NCBI GenBank assembly: GCA_026986785.1
Contig: JALSNW010000031.1
Span: 31,201 to 95,200, forward strand
Length of the DNA stretch: 64,000 bases
From: Deltaproteobacteria bacterium
GTDB taxonomy: Bacteria; Desulfobacterota; Dissulfuribacteria; Dissulfuribacterales; QOAL01
Reading direction: 5' to 3'
The notes beneath the pieces are model-generated. The model ran no database searches. It was not told the origin of the DNA and saw only the letters and a list, made by a program, of their open reading frames with translations. This document shows positions 35,231 to 43,387 of the stretch, piece by piece; position 1 is the stretch's first letter; the number at the start of each line of letters is the position of its first letter. The position numbers and the translations under genes were made by a program.

Positions 35231-36931
35231 ATGGGTAAGAAGATTCTGGTAATCGGCGGAGTGGCTTGTGGGCCAAAGGCTGCCTGTCGAGTCAAGAGGC
35301 TTGATCCATCAGTTGAGGTTACGATAGTAGAAAAGGGTGAAGAGATCTCTTATGGGGCATGCGGCCTGCCTTTCTATTTGGAGGGTCAGGTGGAGGATCT
35401 CACCGAGCTTACTACCACACCGGTAGGCGTTCCGAGAGATGTGAATTTTTTCAAGGCGGTAAAGGGAGTGGATGTAAGGCTGAATACAGAGGCAATAGCA
35501 ATAGACAGAAAAAGCAAGAAGGTCAGGGTGAAAAACGTCAAAGATGGTACCCAGGAGGAGTTGGCGTACGATCAGCTCGTCATAGCCACAGGTAGCAGCC
35601 CGGTCAAACCCCCTATCCCAGGGATAGACTTGGAGGGGATCCATTGTCTCAAGACCATGGAGGATGGGGCAAGGTTGAAACAGGCCATGGAAAGCGCACC
35701 TGGGAAAAACGCCGTGATAATAGGTGCGGGTCTTATCGGCATGGAATGTCTCGAGCCCCTTTTGAAAGCTGGATTCACATGTCATGTAGTTGAAAAACTG
35801 CCATTCGTCCTTCCTGCCCTCCTCGATGAAGAAATGGCTGTACCACTGATGAAACATATAACCTCCAAGGGAGTGATCCTTCATTGCGGAGATGGTGTTG
35901 AAAGTTTTAAAGACGACGGCAAGGGCAGGGTGTCAAAGGTGATAACCGAACAGACGGAGATAGACGCAGATCTCGTGCTCCTTGCCATAGGATTCAGGCC
36001 CAATACCCAGTTGGCCCAAGATGCTGGTCTGGAGGTAGGGCGAATGGGTATAGTAACCGATGCCCACATGAGGACCTCTGATCCAGATATTTACGCAGGC
36101 GGTGATTGTGTAGCCTCTTTCAATATAGTTTCTGGCAGCTACATGTACGCCCCTATGGGTTCAACTGCAAACAAACATGGCCGGGTAATAGGTAATAATC
36201 TTGCTGGTTGGGAGAGTACGTTCCCTGGTGTGTGTGGAACGGGTGTCTGTAGCATCCTGGGCTTTAATGTGGCTCGTACAGGGCTTACGGAGCGTGATGC
36301 CAAGGCTCAGGGTCTGGAGACTGTAATAAGCCTTTGTCCTGCCCCTGACAAGCCCCATTACATGAAGGGCAGCAAGCTAATCCACATGAAAATGGTGGCC
36401 GAGGGATATACCGGAAGGCTGTTGGGGGTACAGATATTAGGGCCTGGTGAGGTGTTGAGCAGGATCGACACTGCTGCTGCAATCCTGAAGGCCAGAGGTA
36501 GTGTGGATGATATATTCGAGACCGATATGGCCTATGCACCCCCATTTTCACCTGCCATAGACAACCTGATCGTTGCTGCAAATGTGATCCAAAATAAGAT
36601 GGACGGGATTATAAATAGCTATAGTCCCAAAGAGGTTAAGGAAAAATTAGACAAGGGAGAAGATTTCGTAATCCTTGATGTAAGGACCCCCAAGGAATTG
36701 GAACAGATGAAACTCCCCTATGAAAATGTGGTACACATACCCCTGGGTATGATCAGGAAAAAGGCACAGGATCTACCAAAAGACAAGGAAATAGTATGTA
36801 TGTGCAAGATATCCCTGAGGGGCTACGAGGCTGCAAGGATGCTGGAAGGCGCCGGATTCGACCCAGAAAAGATCAGGATACTCGATGGGGGAATCGTGGC
36901 ATGGCCTTATGAAAAAATAGTCAATATGTGA
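35231..36931 (+). CDS. CoA-disulfide reductase / NADH oxidase-like flavoprotein with C-terminal rhodanese domain
   Basis: A 566-residue pyridine nucleotide-disulfide oxidoreductase of the CoA-disulfide reductase/NADH oxidase family fused to a rhodanese domain. Residues 1-450 carry the FAD dinucleotide fold (VIGGVACGPKAACRVKR), redox-active Cys in SYGACGLPFYLEG (near 43), the NAD fold (NAVIIGAGLIGMECLE) and the second FAD motif (DIYAGGDCVA). The rhodanese (about 470-566) has the active Cys in VCMCKISLRGYEAA. Such fusions reduce CoA persulfides, polysulfide or sulfur in anaerobes. AGGAGG precedes the chosen ATG at 35231; the frame to 35048 has no family sequence. It is divergent from the ORP-like operon and ends at a terminator. 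Confidence 0.93.
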   Translation: MGKKILVIGGVACGPKAACRVKRLDPSVEVTIVEKGEEISYGACGLPFYLEGQVEDLTELTTTPVGVPRDVNFFKAVKGVDVRLNTEAIAIDRKSKKVRVKNVKDGTQEELAYDQLVIATGSSPVKPPIPGIDLEGIHCLKTMEDGARLKQAMESAPGKNAVIIGAGLIGMECLEPLLKAGFTCHVVEKLPFVLPALLDEEMAVPLMKHITSKGVILHCGDGVESFKDDGKGRVSKVITEQTEIDADLVLLAIGFRPNTQLAQDAGLEVGRMGIVTDAHMRTSDPDIYAGGDCVASFNIVSGSYMYAPMGSTANKHGRVIGNNLAGWESTFPGVCGTGVCSILGFNVARTGLTERDAKAQGLETVISLCPAPDKPHYMKGSKLIHMKMVAEGYTGRLLGVQILGPGEVLSRIDTAAAILKARGSVDDIFETDMAYAPPFSPAIDNLIVAANVIQNKMDGIINSYSPKEVKEKLDKGEDFVILDVRTPKELEQMKLPYENVVHIPLGMIRKKAQDLPKDKEIVCMCKISLRGYEAARMLEGAGFDPEKIRILDGGIVAWPYEKIVNM

Positions 36932-36942
36932 AATCTTTTCTC

Positions 36943-36994
36943 CCCTGGATTACGCATTTGATTAGGACAAGGGATCACGAGTGCACAATCTGGG
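36943..36994 (+). repeat. Short dispersed-repeat derivative with inverted ends
   Basis: A 52-base piece whose left end is CCCTGGATTACGCATTTGA and whose right end, read on the other strand, begins CCCAGATTGTGCACTCG. Both resemble the dispersed 19-base end. It lies between the flavoprotein gene and its terminator, and is probably a miniature or decayed copy. Confidence 0.45.
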
Positions 36995-36995
36995 T

Positions 36996-37034
36996 AAGGC
37001 CCCTGTTTCTGGTAAGGAATCAGGGGCCTTTTTT
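36996..37034 (+). terminator. Rho-independent terminator after the CoA-disulfide reductase gene
   Basis: AAGGCCCCTG (36996-37005) pairs with CAGGGGCCTT (37021-37030), followed directly by T to 37034. The T-run is on the plus strand only, so it serves the flavoprotein gene and not the convergent pilC. Confidence 0.9.
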
Positions 37035-37053
37035 GGTTCTTACCATACCGCTG

Positions 37054-38265
37054 TTATTTGCCAACTACACTTGCCATCTTGAATATTGGTAGATACATGG
37101 CGATTATGATGGAGCCAATGGTCCCCCCCAGGAATACGATCATAAAGGGTTCTATCATACTGGTCAGCCCATCCACGGCCGTATCGACTTCTTGGTCGTA
37201 GAAATCGGCGATCTTGTTGAGCATTGCATCGAGGGCACCTGTAGTTTCTCCTACGGATATCATCTGTACGACCATGCTCGGAAAGACACCGCTTTCCATG
37301 AGCGGTTGGGCAATGGAGCGGCCTTCGCTGATACTTGCCTTCACTGCCCGGATGGCGTTTTCCACCACCTTGTTGCCTGCAGTACCTGCAGCCACGTTCA
37401 ATGCCTCGATAATGGGCACACCACTGTTGATCAAAGTTCCAAGGGTGCGGGTGAACTTGGCCACAGCAACCTTCTTGATGAGTGGGCCAAAAACCGGGGC
37501 ACGAAGTACAGCCCTGTCAACGATCAGTTTACCCTTGGGGGTGCTGTAAAATTTTTTGAAGGCAATTACCAAAATTGCCGCTCCTCCCAAGATTGCCAAT
37601 ATATAGGATTTGATAAAATTACTTATATTGATGACAATCTGCGTGGGTGCTGGAAGGGCTGCTCCAAATTCAGAAAACATCTTTGCAAAAACGGGTATGA
37701 CAAATATGAGTATTATCCCGAGCACTACGCCAGATATGGCCAGGACGATTGCAGGATAGGTCATGGCGCTCTTGACCTTGGCCTTTAGTGCCTGGGCCTT
37801 TTCCATGTAATCCGAAAGCCTCCGGAGGACTTCATCCAAGATACCGCCTATTTCTCCTGCTGCCACCATGTTTCTATACAGCCTGTCAAAGTGTTTTGGA
37901 TATTTTTTCAGGGCGTCGGCAAAAGTAGAGCCACTTTCCACCTCGTTTTTTATATCGAGCAGCATCTTCTTGAATGTAGGATTCTCTTGCTGGTTCCCCA
38001 ATATGTCGAGCCCTTGCACCAAGGGCAGGCCAGCATCGATCATGGTGCTGAGCTGTCTGGTAAAGATGACAATATCCTTTGTCTTTACCTTGGGTTGCAG
38101 GAAGCTGACATTGGCCAATAGATCTTTGGGTTTGGGTTTGAGTTTGGTGAGACGGATCTTTTTCCTGGAAAGTAGTAGGCGTGCCGTGCGCTCATCCTGT
38201 GCCTCTATCTCACCTTTTGCATGTTTCCCAGATGCGTCCGTACCTACCCAGACATAAACAGGCAT
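37054..38265 (-). CDS. pilC: Type IV pilus inner-membrane assembly protein PilC
   Basis: A 403-residue inner-membrane platform protein of type IV pili (GspF superfamily). It begins MPVYVWVGTDASGKHAKGEI, a typical PilC opening, and has two GspF domains (about 67-190 and 270-393) with TRQLSTMIDAGLPLVQGLDI and the second-copy TRTLGTLINSGVPIIEALNV. Three membrane segments lie near 165-190, 215-240 and 370-395. It would work with the PilB ATPase at the end of the window. It stands alone here, convergent with the flavoprotein gene. Confidence 0.94.
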   Translation of the reverse strand: MPVYVWVGTDASGKHAKGEIEAQDERTARLLLSRKKIRLTKLKPKPKDLLANVSFLQPKVKTKDIVIFTRQLSTMIDAGLPLVQGLDILGNQQENPTFKKMLLDIKNEVESGSTFADALKKYPKHFDRLYRNMVAAGEIGGILDEVLRRLSDYMEKAQALKAKVKSAMTYPAIVLAISGVVLGIILIFVIPVFAKMFSEFGAALPAPTQIVINISNFIKSYILAILGGAAILVIAFKKFYSTPKGKLIVDRAVLRAPVFGPLIKKVAVAKFTRTLGTLINSGVPIIEALNVAAGTAGNKVVENAIRAVKASISEGRSIAQPLMESGVFPSMVVQMISVGETTGALDAMLNKIADFYDQEVDTAVDGLTSMIEPFMIVFLGGTIGSIIIAMYLPIFKMASVVGK

Positions 38266-38547
38266 TTTCTTTAACTCCTTGTTCTGTCCTTTAAATAATT
38301 TTAAAAACGTACAATAAAAAAATTTCTGCCATGTAGCCGTTGGCCAAGCAGAAGAGTTTAGGCCACCCCTATCTTAGAGCAAGCCTTTGTTGTTCGTTCC
38401 TCATGGATATGCTTCGCACCTTCACCATCCCATTCCTGGTACACATAGAAAAGTCTTGTCTCCAGCCTATTGCTGAAGAACAGCAGCAAAAAATACACCA
38501 GCGCTCTTTTTGTTTATCGGAAACAGGTGGAAGATCCTGAAGCTTCT
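38266..38547 (-). other. Intergenic region upstream of pilC
   Basis: 282 bases with no supported gene. A short palindrome CTGAAGCTTCTTCAG lies near 38538-38552. The AT-rich part next to the pilC start (about 38280-38325) could contain its promoter, but I cannot point to clear -35/-10 boxes. Confidence 0.35.
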
Positions 38548-38847
38548 TCAGAATTTCAGTCTTGAAGACACTGTCTCTATCTCCAGGTCTTCGACCAGGA
38601 ATGTCTTTTGTCTGGAGGTGGCCCCACTTTTCAGAACCAGATCCGATCTTGGGACCTTCAATGCCCTTGCCAACAGTTTCTGACATGCTTTGTTGGCCTT
38701 GTTGTCAACTGGTGGGGCCTGTACGAGTACCTTTAGCCTTTCTCCGTAGGTACCTGATATACGCTCCTTGGATGCCCTTGGTTGGACATGAACCCTGATA
38801 AGGGTACCTTGCCTGGCTTTTTGGAGGAAAGGAGGGGGTGTTTTCAT
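38548..38847 (-). CDS. DUF167/YggU family protein
   Basis: A 99-residue protein of the YggU/DUF167 family, small conserved proteins of unknown function. The hallmark is IRVHVQPRASKERISG near the start, then LKVLVQAPPVDNKANKACQKLLARAL and VLKSGATSRQKTFLV. It is the last gene of the aro run. A TTG at 38859 would overlap the tyrA stop by 4 bases; the ATG at 38847 is given here. Confidence 0.87.
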   Translation of the reverse strand: MKTPPPFLQKARQGTLIRVHVQPRASKERISGTYGERLKVLVQAPPVDNKANKACQKLLARALKVPRSDLVLKSGATSRQKTFLVEDLEIETVSSRLKF

Positions 38848-38855
38848 GCAGATGT

Positions 38856-39680
38856 TCAATCCGGGGTCTTTCTACAGTGCTTCAACAGAGAGGGGCCGAG
38901 CTTCTGTACCTCTTTGAACATCTTGATGAAGCCAGCCCTGTCCCCCTCTTTGATAATGGTCCTTAGTTGCCTGCTATACTTCCCAAATGTGTCCAAGGCG
39001 GTATTCGTATAGGGATTTCCAAGCTGAATGGTGGCGTATAATTCTGGGTCTTGGAGGCACAGACGTGCCACAATGTTTAGCTGTCTTTCAAAACTGGGGG
39101 TTGCAAGTTCGAGGATGTGTTTGAAGTCTATGCCGTCTTCTTCAAGGGATTTGCCCAGACATAGTATGATAAAATGATTCAATGCCTGTACCCATGCCAT
39201 GGTGCGGTCGTGCTCCTGGGGGGTGAAGATAGCAGTTAATGCCCCTGTGGAATCGAGAAATGCCTTCCACCAATAGAACCACTTTGTACCCCGAGCTGGG
39301 CAAAGGGCTACCCTTTTGCCAATGATATCGCTTTCACCAGGACCAAAGAGGGGGTGTGTTCCGCAGACCTGGCATTTGCTGTATCTTAGCATTGTTTCCA
39401 CCTGGCGTTCTTTCAAGGAGCACATGTCCGTCAGGAAGTTTTCTTCTGGGATCATTGGGGCGACTTCCCGTACCACGCTGTCAAAACAGTCCATGGGGAC
39501 GGCAAGTATGACCATCTGGCACTTTTCGGCCAGGTCCCTTGAGGTGAGCTCAGTATCCAGGTCGGAGATGAGTACCTTGAAGCCCGTATCTTGAAAGAAT
39601 CTTTCGAACCATCGGCCCATCCTGCCCCTACCACCAATTATGCCAATTCTCGGTCTAAATGAGGCGTCCATTCTGTTCAT
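38856..39680 (-). CDS. tyrA: Prephenate/arogenate dehydrogenase (TyrA family)
   Basis: A 274-residue NAD(P)-dependent dehydrogenase that converts prephenate (or arogenate) toward tyrosine by oxidative decarboxylation. It has a Rossmann motif IGIIGGRGRMGRWF (about 11-24), VILAVPMD, TDMCSLKE and the active-site region CGTHPLFGPG. A C-terminal helical dimerisation domain has ERQLNIVARLCLQDPELYATIQLGNP, typical of TyrA. There is no chorismate mutase fusion or ACT domain, so feedback control by tyrosine, if any, differs from enteric TyrA. It overlaps aroC by 26 bases. Confidence 0.88.
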   Translation of the reverse strand: MNRMDASFRPRIGIIGGRGRMGRWFERFFQDTGFKVLISDLDTELTSRDLAEKCQMVILAVPMDCFDSVVREVAPMIPEENFLTDMCSLKERQVETMLRYSKCQVCGTHPLFGPGESDIIGKRVALCPARGTKWFYWWKAFLDSTGALTAIFTPQEHDRTMAWVQALNHFIILCLGKSLEEDGIDFKHILELATPSFERQLNIVARLCLQDPELYATIQLGNPYTNTALDTFGKYSRQLRTIIKEGDRAGFIKMFKEVQKLGPSLLKHCRKTPD

Positions 39681-40761
39681 CTTTTATGAGGTTACAGTTG
39701 TCAGTAATCTCAAGGCTGAATCTCCTGAGTAGATGATCTGCCAGCACAAGCTGCATCATGGCCTTGATCACAGGAACTATCCTGGGGATGGCAGATACGT
39801 CATGCCTTCCTTTTACCGAGAGTTTCACCGGTTTGCCAGTTATGTCAATGGTGTCTTGTTCAATGCCAATGGAAGGGATGGGTTTTATTGCCGCCCTGGC
39901 TATTATTTCATCTCCATTGGAGATGCCAGCCAGTATGCCCCCTGCGTTGTTACTCAAAAAACCCTTTGGAGAAATGGGGTCATTGTTTTCAGAGCCAGTC
40001 ATGTCTGCGGCCTTGAAACCAGAGCCTATCTCCACTCCTTTGACAGCCCCAACGGACATGAGGGCTTTGGCAATCTCTCCGTCCAATTTGTCAAATACCG
40101 GGTCTCCAAGTCCAGCAGGAACACCTGTGGCAACGACCTCTACAATGCCGCCAAGGGAGTCTCCCGCCTTTTTGGCAGCAAGGACCTGTTCCTCCATGAG
40201 CTTTGCCGCATCCATGTCTGGACAGAAGAGGCGGTTGTCTTCTATGACCTCCAGGTTCTTCGTCTCCACGTATACACGGCCAAGGCCTGCCGTATAGGCA
40301 TATATCTCGATACCTGCAAGGTCCAATACCAATTGGGCAACAGCACCGGCTGCAACCCTGGCTACGGTTTCTCTGCCCGAGGACCTGCCGCCCCCTCGAT
40401 AGTCCCTAATACCAAAGCGTTTCAGGTAGGTGTAGTCACCATGGCCAGGTCGAAAAAGGTCCTTGAGATGGTCATAAGACCTGCTTTTGGCATCCTGATT
40501 TCTGATCATGAGGCTTATGGGTGTGCCAGTAGTCATACCTTGAAATACGCCAGAGAGTATCTCCACCCTGTCTGGCTCTTTTCTCGTAGTTTCAGCAGCC
40601 CCCCCCTTTCCGGGTCGTCTCTTGTCCAATGCAGCCTGGATGTGTGCCTCTGTCAGAGGTAGGCGGGCAGGGCAGCCGTCAATCACTGCCCCAAGGGCAG
40701 GGCCGTGGGACTCCCCCCAAGTAGTAACCCTGAAGGCTTGACCAAAGCTGTTACCTGGCAT
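39655..40761 (-). CDS. aroC: Chorismate synthase
   Basis: A 368-residue chorismate synthase, which converts 5-enolpyruvylshikimate-3-phosphate to chorismate using reduced FMN. All three signatures are visible: GESHGPALGAVIDGCPARL at the N-terminus, GRSSGRETVARVAAGAVA in the middle and RHDVSAIPRIVPVIKAM near the C-terminus. Full length for the family. It lies between aroK (11-base overlap) and tyrA, in the order of the pathway's last steps. Confidence 0.97.
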   Translation of the reverse strand: MPGNSFGQAFRVTTWGESHGPALGAVIDGCPARLPLTEAHIQAALDKRRPGKGGAAETTRKEPDRVEILSGVFQGMTTGTPISLMIRNQDAKSRSYDHLKDLFRPGHGDYTYLKRFGIRDYRGGGRSSGRETVARVAAGAVAQLVLDLAGIEIYAYTAGLGRVYVETKNLEVIEDNRLFCPDMDAAKLMEEQVLAAKKAGDSLGGIVEVVATGVPAGLGDPVFDKLDGEIAKALMSVGAVKGVEIGSGFKAADMTGSENNDPISPKGFLSNNAGGILAGISNGDEIIARAAIKPIPSIGIEQDTIDITGKPVKLSVKGRHDVSAIPRIVPVIKAMMQLVLADHLLRRFSLEITDNCNLIKDEQNGRLI

Positions 40762-41290
40762 ATTTTATCGCCTCGCTGATTTCCAGGGCCAGTTGAAAAG
40801 GCCCTTTTTCAAAGGTGTCTATCTCGAAATGGGAAAATTTTTTGTAGAGAGGTTCCCTCTCTTTCAATACCTTGGAGATTTCCTCCTCTATATTATCACC
40901 AGAAAGGGATGGTCTCCTGGTGGCACTTCTGCTGTCGGATGCAATCCTTTTTTTCATTATTTCCAGGGGGGCAGTGAGCCATATCACTATAGAGGTCTTT
41001 GCCACCTGTTCCATGAGATCAGGATGAAGCACAATACCTCCCCCACATGCTACCACACTTTTTTTCGGGTTGCCGAGTACATCCTCCAGGGCCTGACGTT
41101 CCATCTTTCTGAACTCTGCCCAGCCATGTCTTTCCACTATCTGAGAAATGGTGGCGCCTGCTGAGGCCTCGATCTGGTCGTCGAGATCGATGAAGGCACA
41201 CCCGAGCCTCCTTGCAAGCTCTCTACCCACTGAGCTTTTCCCTGTGGCTCTGTAACCTATGAGAAATATCTTGCCTCGCTTTTTGGTCAT
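40751..41290 (-). CDS. aroK: Shikimate kinase
   Basis: A 179-residue shikimate kinase, phosphorylating shikimate with ATP. P-loop GYRATGKSSVG (about 10-20), the shikimate-binding region DLDDQIEASAG with the DxD pair, VACGGGIVL (GGG of the substrate site) and LID region RSATRRPSL. The ATG at 41290 overlaps the aroA stop as ATGA and has AGGA 9 bases upstream; the longer frame to 41332 adds residues unlike the family. Tight overlaps with aroA and aroC show an operon. Confidence 0.94.
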   Translation of the reverse strand: MTKKRGKIFLIGYRATGKSSVGRELARRLGCAFIDLDDQIEASAGATISQIVERHGWAEFRKMERQALEDVLGNPKKSVVACGGGIVLHPDLMEQVAKTSIVIWLTAPLEIMKKRIASDSRSATRRPSLSGDNIEEEISKVLKEREPLYKKFSHFEIDTFEKGPFQLALEISEAIKYAR

Positions 41291-42552
41291 CTGCTTTTGT
41301 CCTGTTTCAGTGCCTTTTGAAGTCTTTCCCACCGCTGCCAGAAATCTGGGAAAGATTTTGTCACAACCGACTTGTCGTCAAAATTCAGTCCATCCATCCT
41401 AAGGCCTGCTACTGCAAATGACATGGCTATCCTATGATCGTCATATGTATTGATGACAATTGGTTTCAGGGGCTGATTGGGCCCTTTGACAACGAGACCG
41501 TCTTCAAGTTCTCTGGCCTGAACGCCGATCCTGTTCAGCTCTGTGACAACAGCCTTTATCCTGTCGGTCTCCTTGACCCTGAGGTGGGCCACATTTGTAA
41601 TCTTTGTCTCACCCTCTGCAAAGGCTGCGACTACTGCCAGCGTTGGTACTATATCAGGCCATTTGCCCATGTCTATATCCAAGGCCTTCAGACGCCCTCC
41701 CTCTGGCCCTTGCACCAAGGTGCCATTGTCTCCCCTTTCCACTGAGCAACCCATCTTGGCCAGTATATCTGCAAAATATGCATCTCCCTGTATTGGGTTT
41801 GGAGGCAGATTTTTTATCCTTACAGCCTTGCCGGTCACGGCTGCTGCTGCCAAAAAATAAGAGGCACTCGACGCATCTGCCTCGATCTCGAAGTGACGGC
41901 CTATGTAGGAAACATTGGGTACGGTGAAAGAGTTGCTGGATTCATCGACCCTTACTCCAAAGGCCTCCATCACCTTTATGGTGATATCGACATACGGCCT
42001 CGAGACCAATGGTCCATCGAGGAAAATAGATACTGGCCCAGATGCATAAGGTGCTGTAAGCAGCAGTGAGGAGAGAAATTGACTGCTGATCGAGGCCGAC
42101 AGGTGTACCGGCCCTCCCCGCAGTCCACTCGATGTTATCCTCACAGGGGGACAGCCAGTCTCTTGGATACTGAAGGCCGTTACCCCGAGTTCTACCAGGG
42201 CATTCAGCAGGGGGGCAGCGGGCCTTTCTTCCATGCGCTTGCTTCCAGTGAGGATGGTCGTGCCGTTTGCAAGTGCTGCCATCGATATGAGGAATCTTAT
42301 CCCTGTGCCATTGTTCCCCATATAGATTTCATCCACTGGTGGTCTGAGCTTGCCCTCGGTGCCCTGGATTGTCCAGGTCTGCGTCGAGTCGAGAATCTCC
42401 ACTCCAAATTGTCTCAATCCATTCCTGAGAAGCTTTGTGTCATCGCTGTCGAGGGCGGATGAAAGGGTGGATTCCCCCTTGGCGAGGGCAGCGATGACAA
42501 GGGCCCTCTGGGTTATGCTCTTGGAACCTGGGACTGTGATTTCTACTGTCAT
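41287..42552 (-). CDS. aroA: EPSP synthase (3-phosphoshikimate 1-carboxyvinyltransferase)
   Basis: A 421-residue EPSP synthase, adding enolpyruvate from PEP to shikimate-3-phosphate. The signature is visible as GNNGTGIRFLISMAAL (about 80-95; the shikimate/PEP site) and a later AHLRVKETDRIKAVVTELNRIG. The N-terminal PGSKSITQRALVIAAL contains the Lys/Ser of the active site. The NNGTGIR form, in place of NAGTAMR, is that of class II-like enzymes often tolerant of glyphosate; that is inference only. It overlaps aroE and aroK by 4 bases each. Confidence 0.96.
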   Translation of the reverse strand: MTVEITVPGSKSITQRALVIAALAKGESTLSSALDSDDTKLLRNGLRQFGVEILDSTQTWTIQGTEGKLRPPVDEIYMGNNGTGIRFLISMAALANGTTILTGSKRMEERPAAPLLNALVELGVTAFSIQETGCPPVRITSSGLRGGPVHLSASISSQFLSSLLLTAPYASGPVSIFLDGPLVSRPYVDITIKVMEAFGVRVDESSNSFTVPNVSYIGRHFEIEADASSASYFLAAAAVTGKAVRIKNLPPNPIQGDAYFADILAKMGCSVERGDNGTLVQGPEGGRLKALDIDMGKWPDIVPTLAVVAAFAEGETKITNVAHLRVKETDRIKAVVTELNRIGVQARELEDGLVVKGPNQPLKPIVINTYDDHRIAMSFAVAGLRMDGLNFDDKSVVTKSFPDFWQRWERLQKALKQDKSR

Positions 42553-43382
42553 GCTCTCTGTTTCCTGTCTGCCTGTGGGCTGGAAAGGGCCTGTCTCATC
42601 ACGTCCAAGGGAGCAGTATGGCCAGTCCAGAACTCAAACTGGGCTGCTGCCTGGTAAAGGAGCATCTCGATTCCTGGAATCGTAGTACATCCTTTCGACC
42701 TTGCCTCTTGGAGAAGCCTTGTCCCGCCTTTGCCATATACTATGTCCATGACAACCGAGAATTTCCCAAGCATACTGGCAGGTACAGGGCAGATGCCAGC
42801 CAATGGCCCCATGCCCACAGAAGTAGTGTTGATAAGTATCTCTCCCTCTATTTCAGATACATTGTCCAACCCGGAAAAGGCACATGAGAACTCTTCGGCA
42901 AGGCTTCTTGCCTTTTCCTCTGTCCTATTTGCTATATGAACCTTGGCCCCTTCTTTGACAAGTCCATATACCACTGCCCTGGCAGAACCACCTGCCCCGA
43001 GTACCACAACAAGGCGGTCTTTGATGGCAGTGACTGCCCTTAGGGCCTTCAATGCACCGATCCAGTCTGTATTGATACCTTTTAGATGGCCTTCGAGGTT
43101 TTTGATCGTGTTTACCGCCCCTATTCTTTTTGCTGTGTCGTCTGTCTCATCGAGAAACTCCATTACAGTCTCCTTGTGGGGGACGGTTACAGAAAGCCCT
43201 TTGATGTTCAGGGTCCGCACTGCATCCATGGCGCGCCTGGGAGAATCGGTTTCAAAGGCGAGATAGACAGCGTTTATCCCTTCATGTTCAAATGCAGCAT
43301 TGTGCATGGCAGGGCTCAGACTATGTCTGACAGGCCTTCCTATTATACCGTATAGACTTGTGTAGGCATCAATGCCCAGCAC
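42549..43382 (-). CDS. aroE: Shikimate dehydrogenase
   Basis: A 277-residue NADP-dependent shikimate dehydrogenase that reduces 3-dehydroshikimate. It begins with YGIIGRPVRHSLSPAMHNAAF (SxSxxxHN substrate site), then GLSVTVPHKE (catalytic Lys), VVLGAGGSARAVVYGL (NADP fold) and NTTSVGM. The GTG at 43382 is chosen because AGGA lies 8 bases upstream and it begins 5 bases after the aconitase stop; the frame is open to 43424. First of the aro genes here, it follows acn. Confidence 0.95.
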   Translation of the reverse strand: MLGIDAYTSLYGIIGRPVRHSLSPAMHNAAFEHEGINAVYLAFETDSPRRAMDAVRTLNIKGLSVTVPHKETVMEFLDETDDTAKRIGAVNTIKNLEGHLKGINTDWIGALKALRAVTAIKDRLVVVLGAGGSARAVVYGLVKEGAKVHIANRTEEKARSLAEEFSCAFSGLDNVSEIEGEILINTTSVGMGPLAGICPVPASMLGKFSVVMDIVYGKGGTRLLQEARSKGCTTIPGIEMLLYQAAAQFEFWTGHTAPLDVMRQALSSPQADRKQRA

Positions 43383-43387
43383 TGCCT

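Noticed and set aside
38369..38686. A 105-residue minus-strand frame between pilC and yggU
   Set aside because: It overlaps yggU in another frame on the same strand and has no motif.
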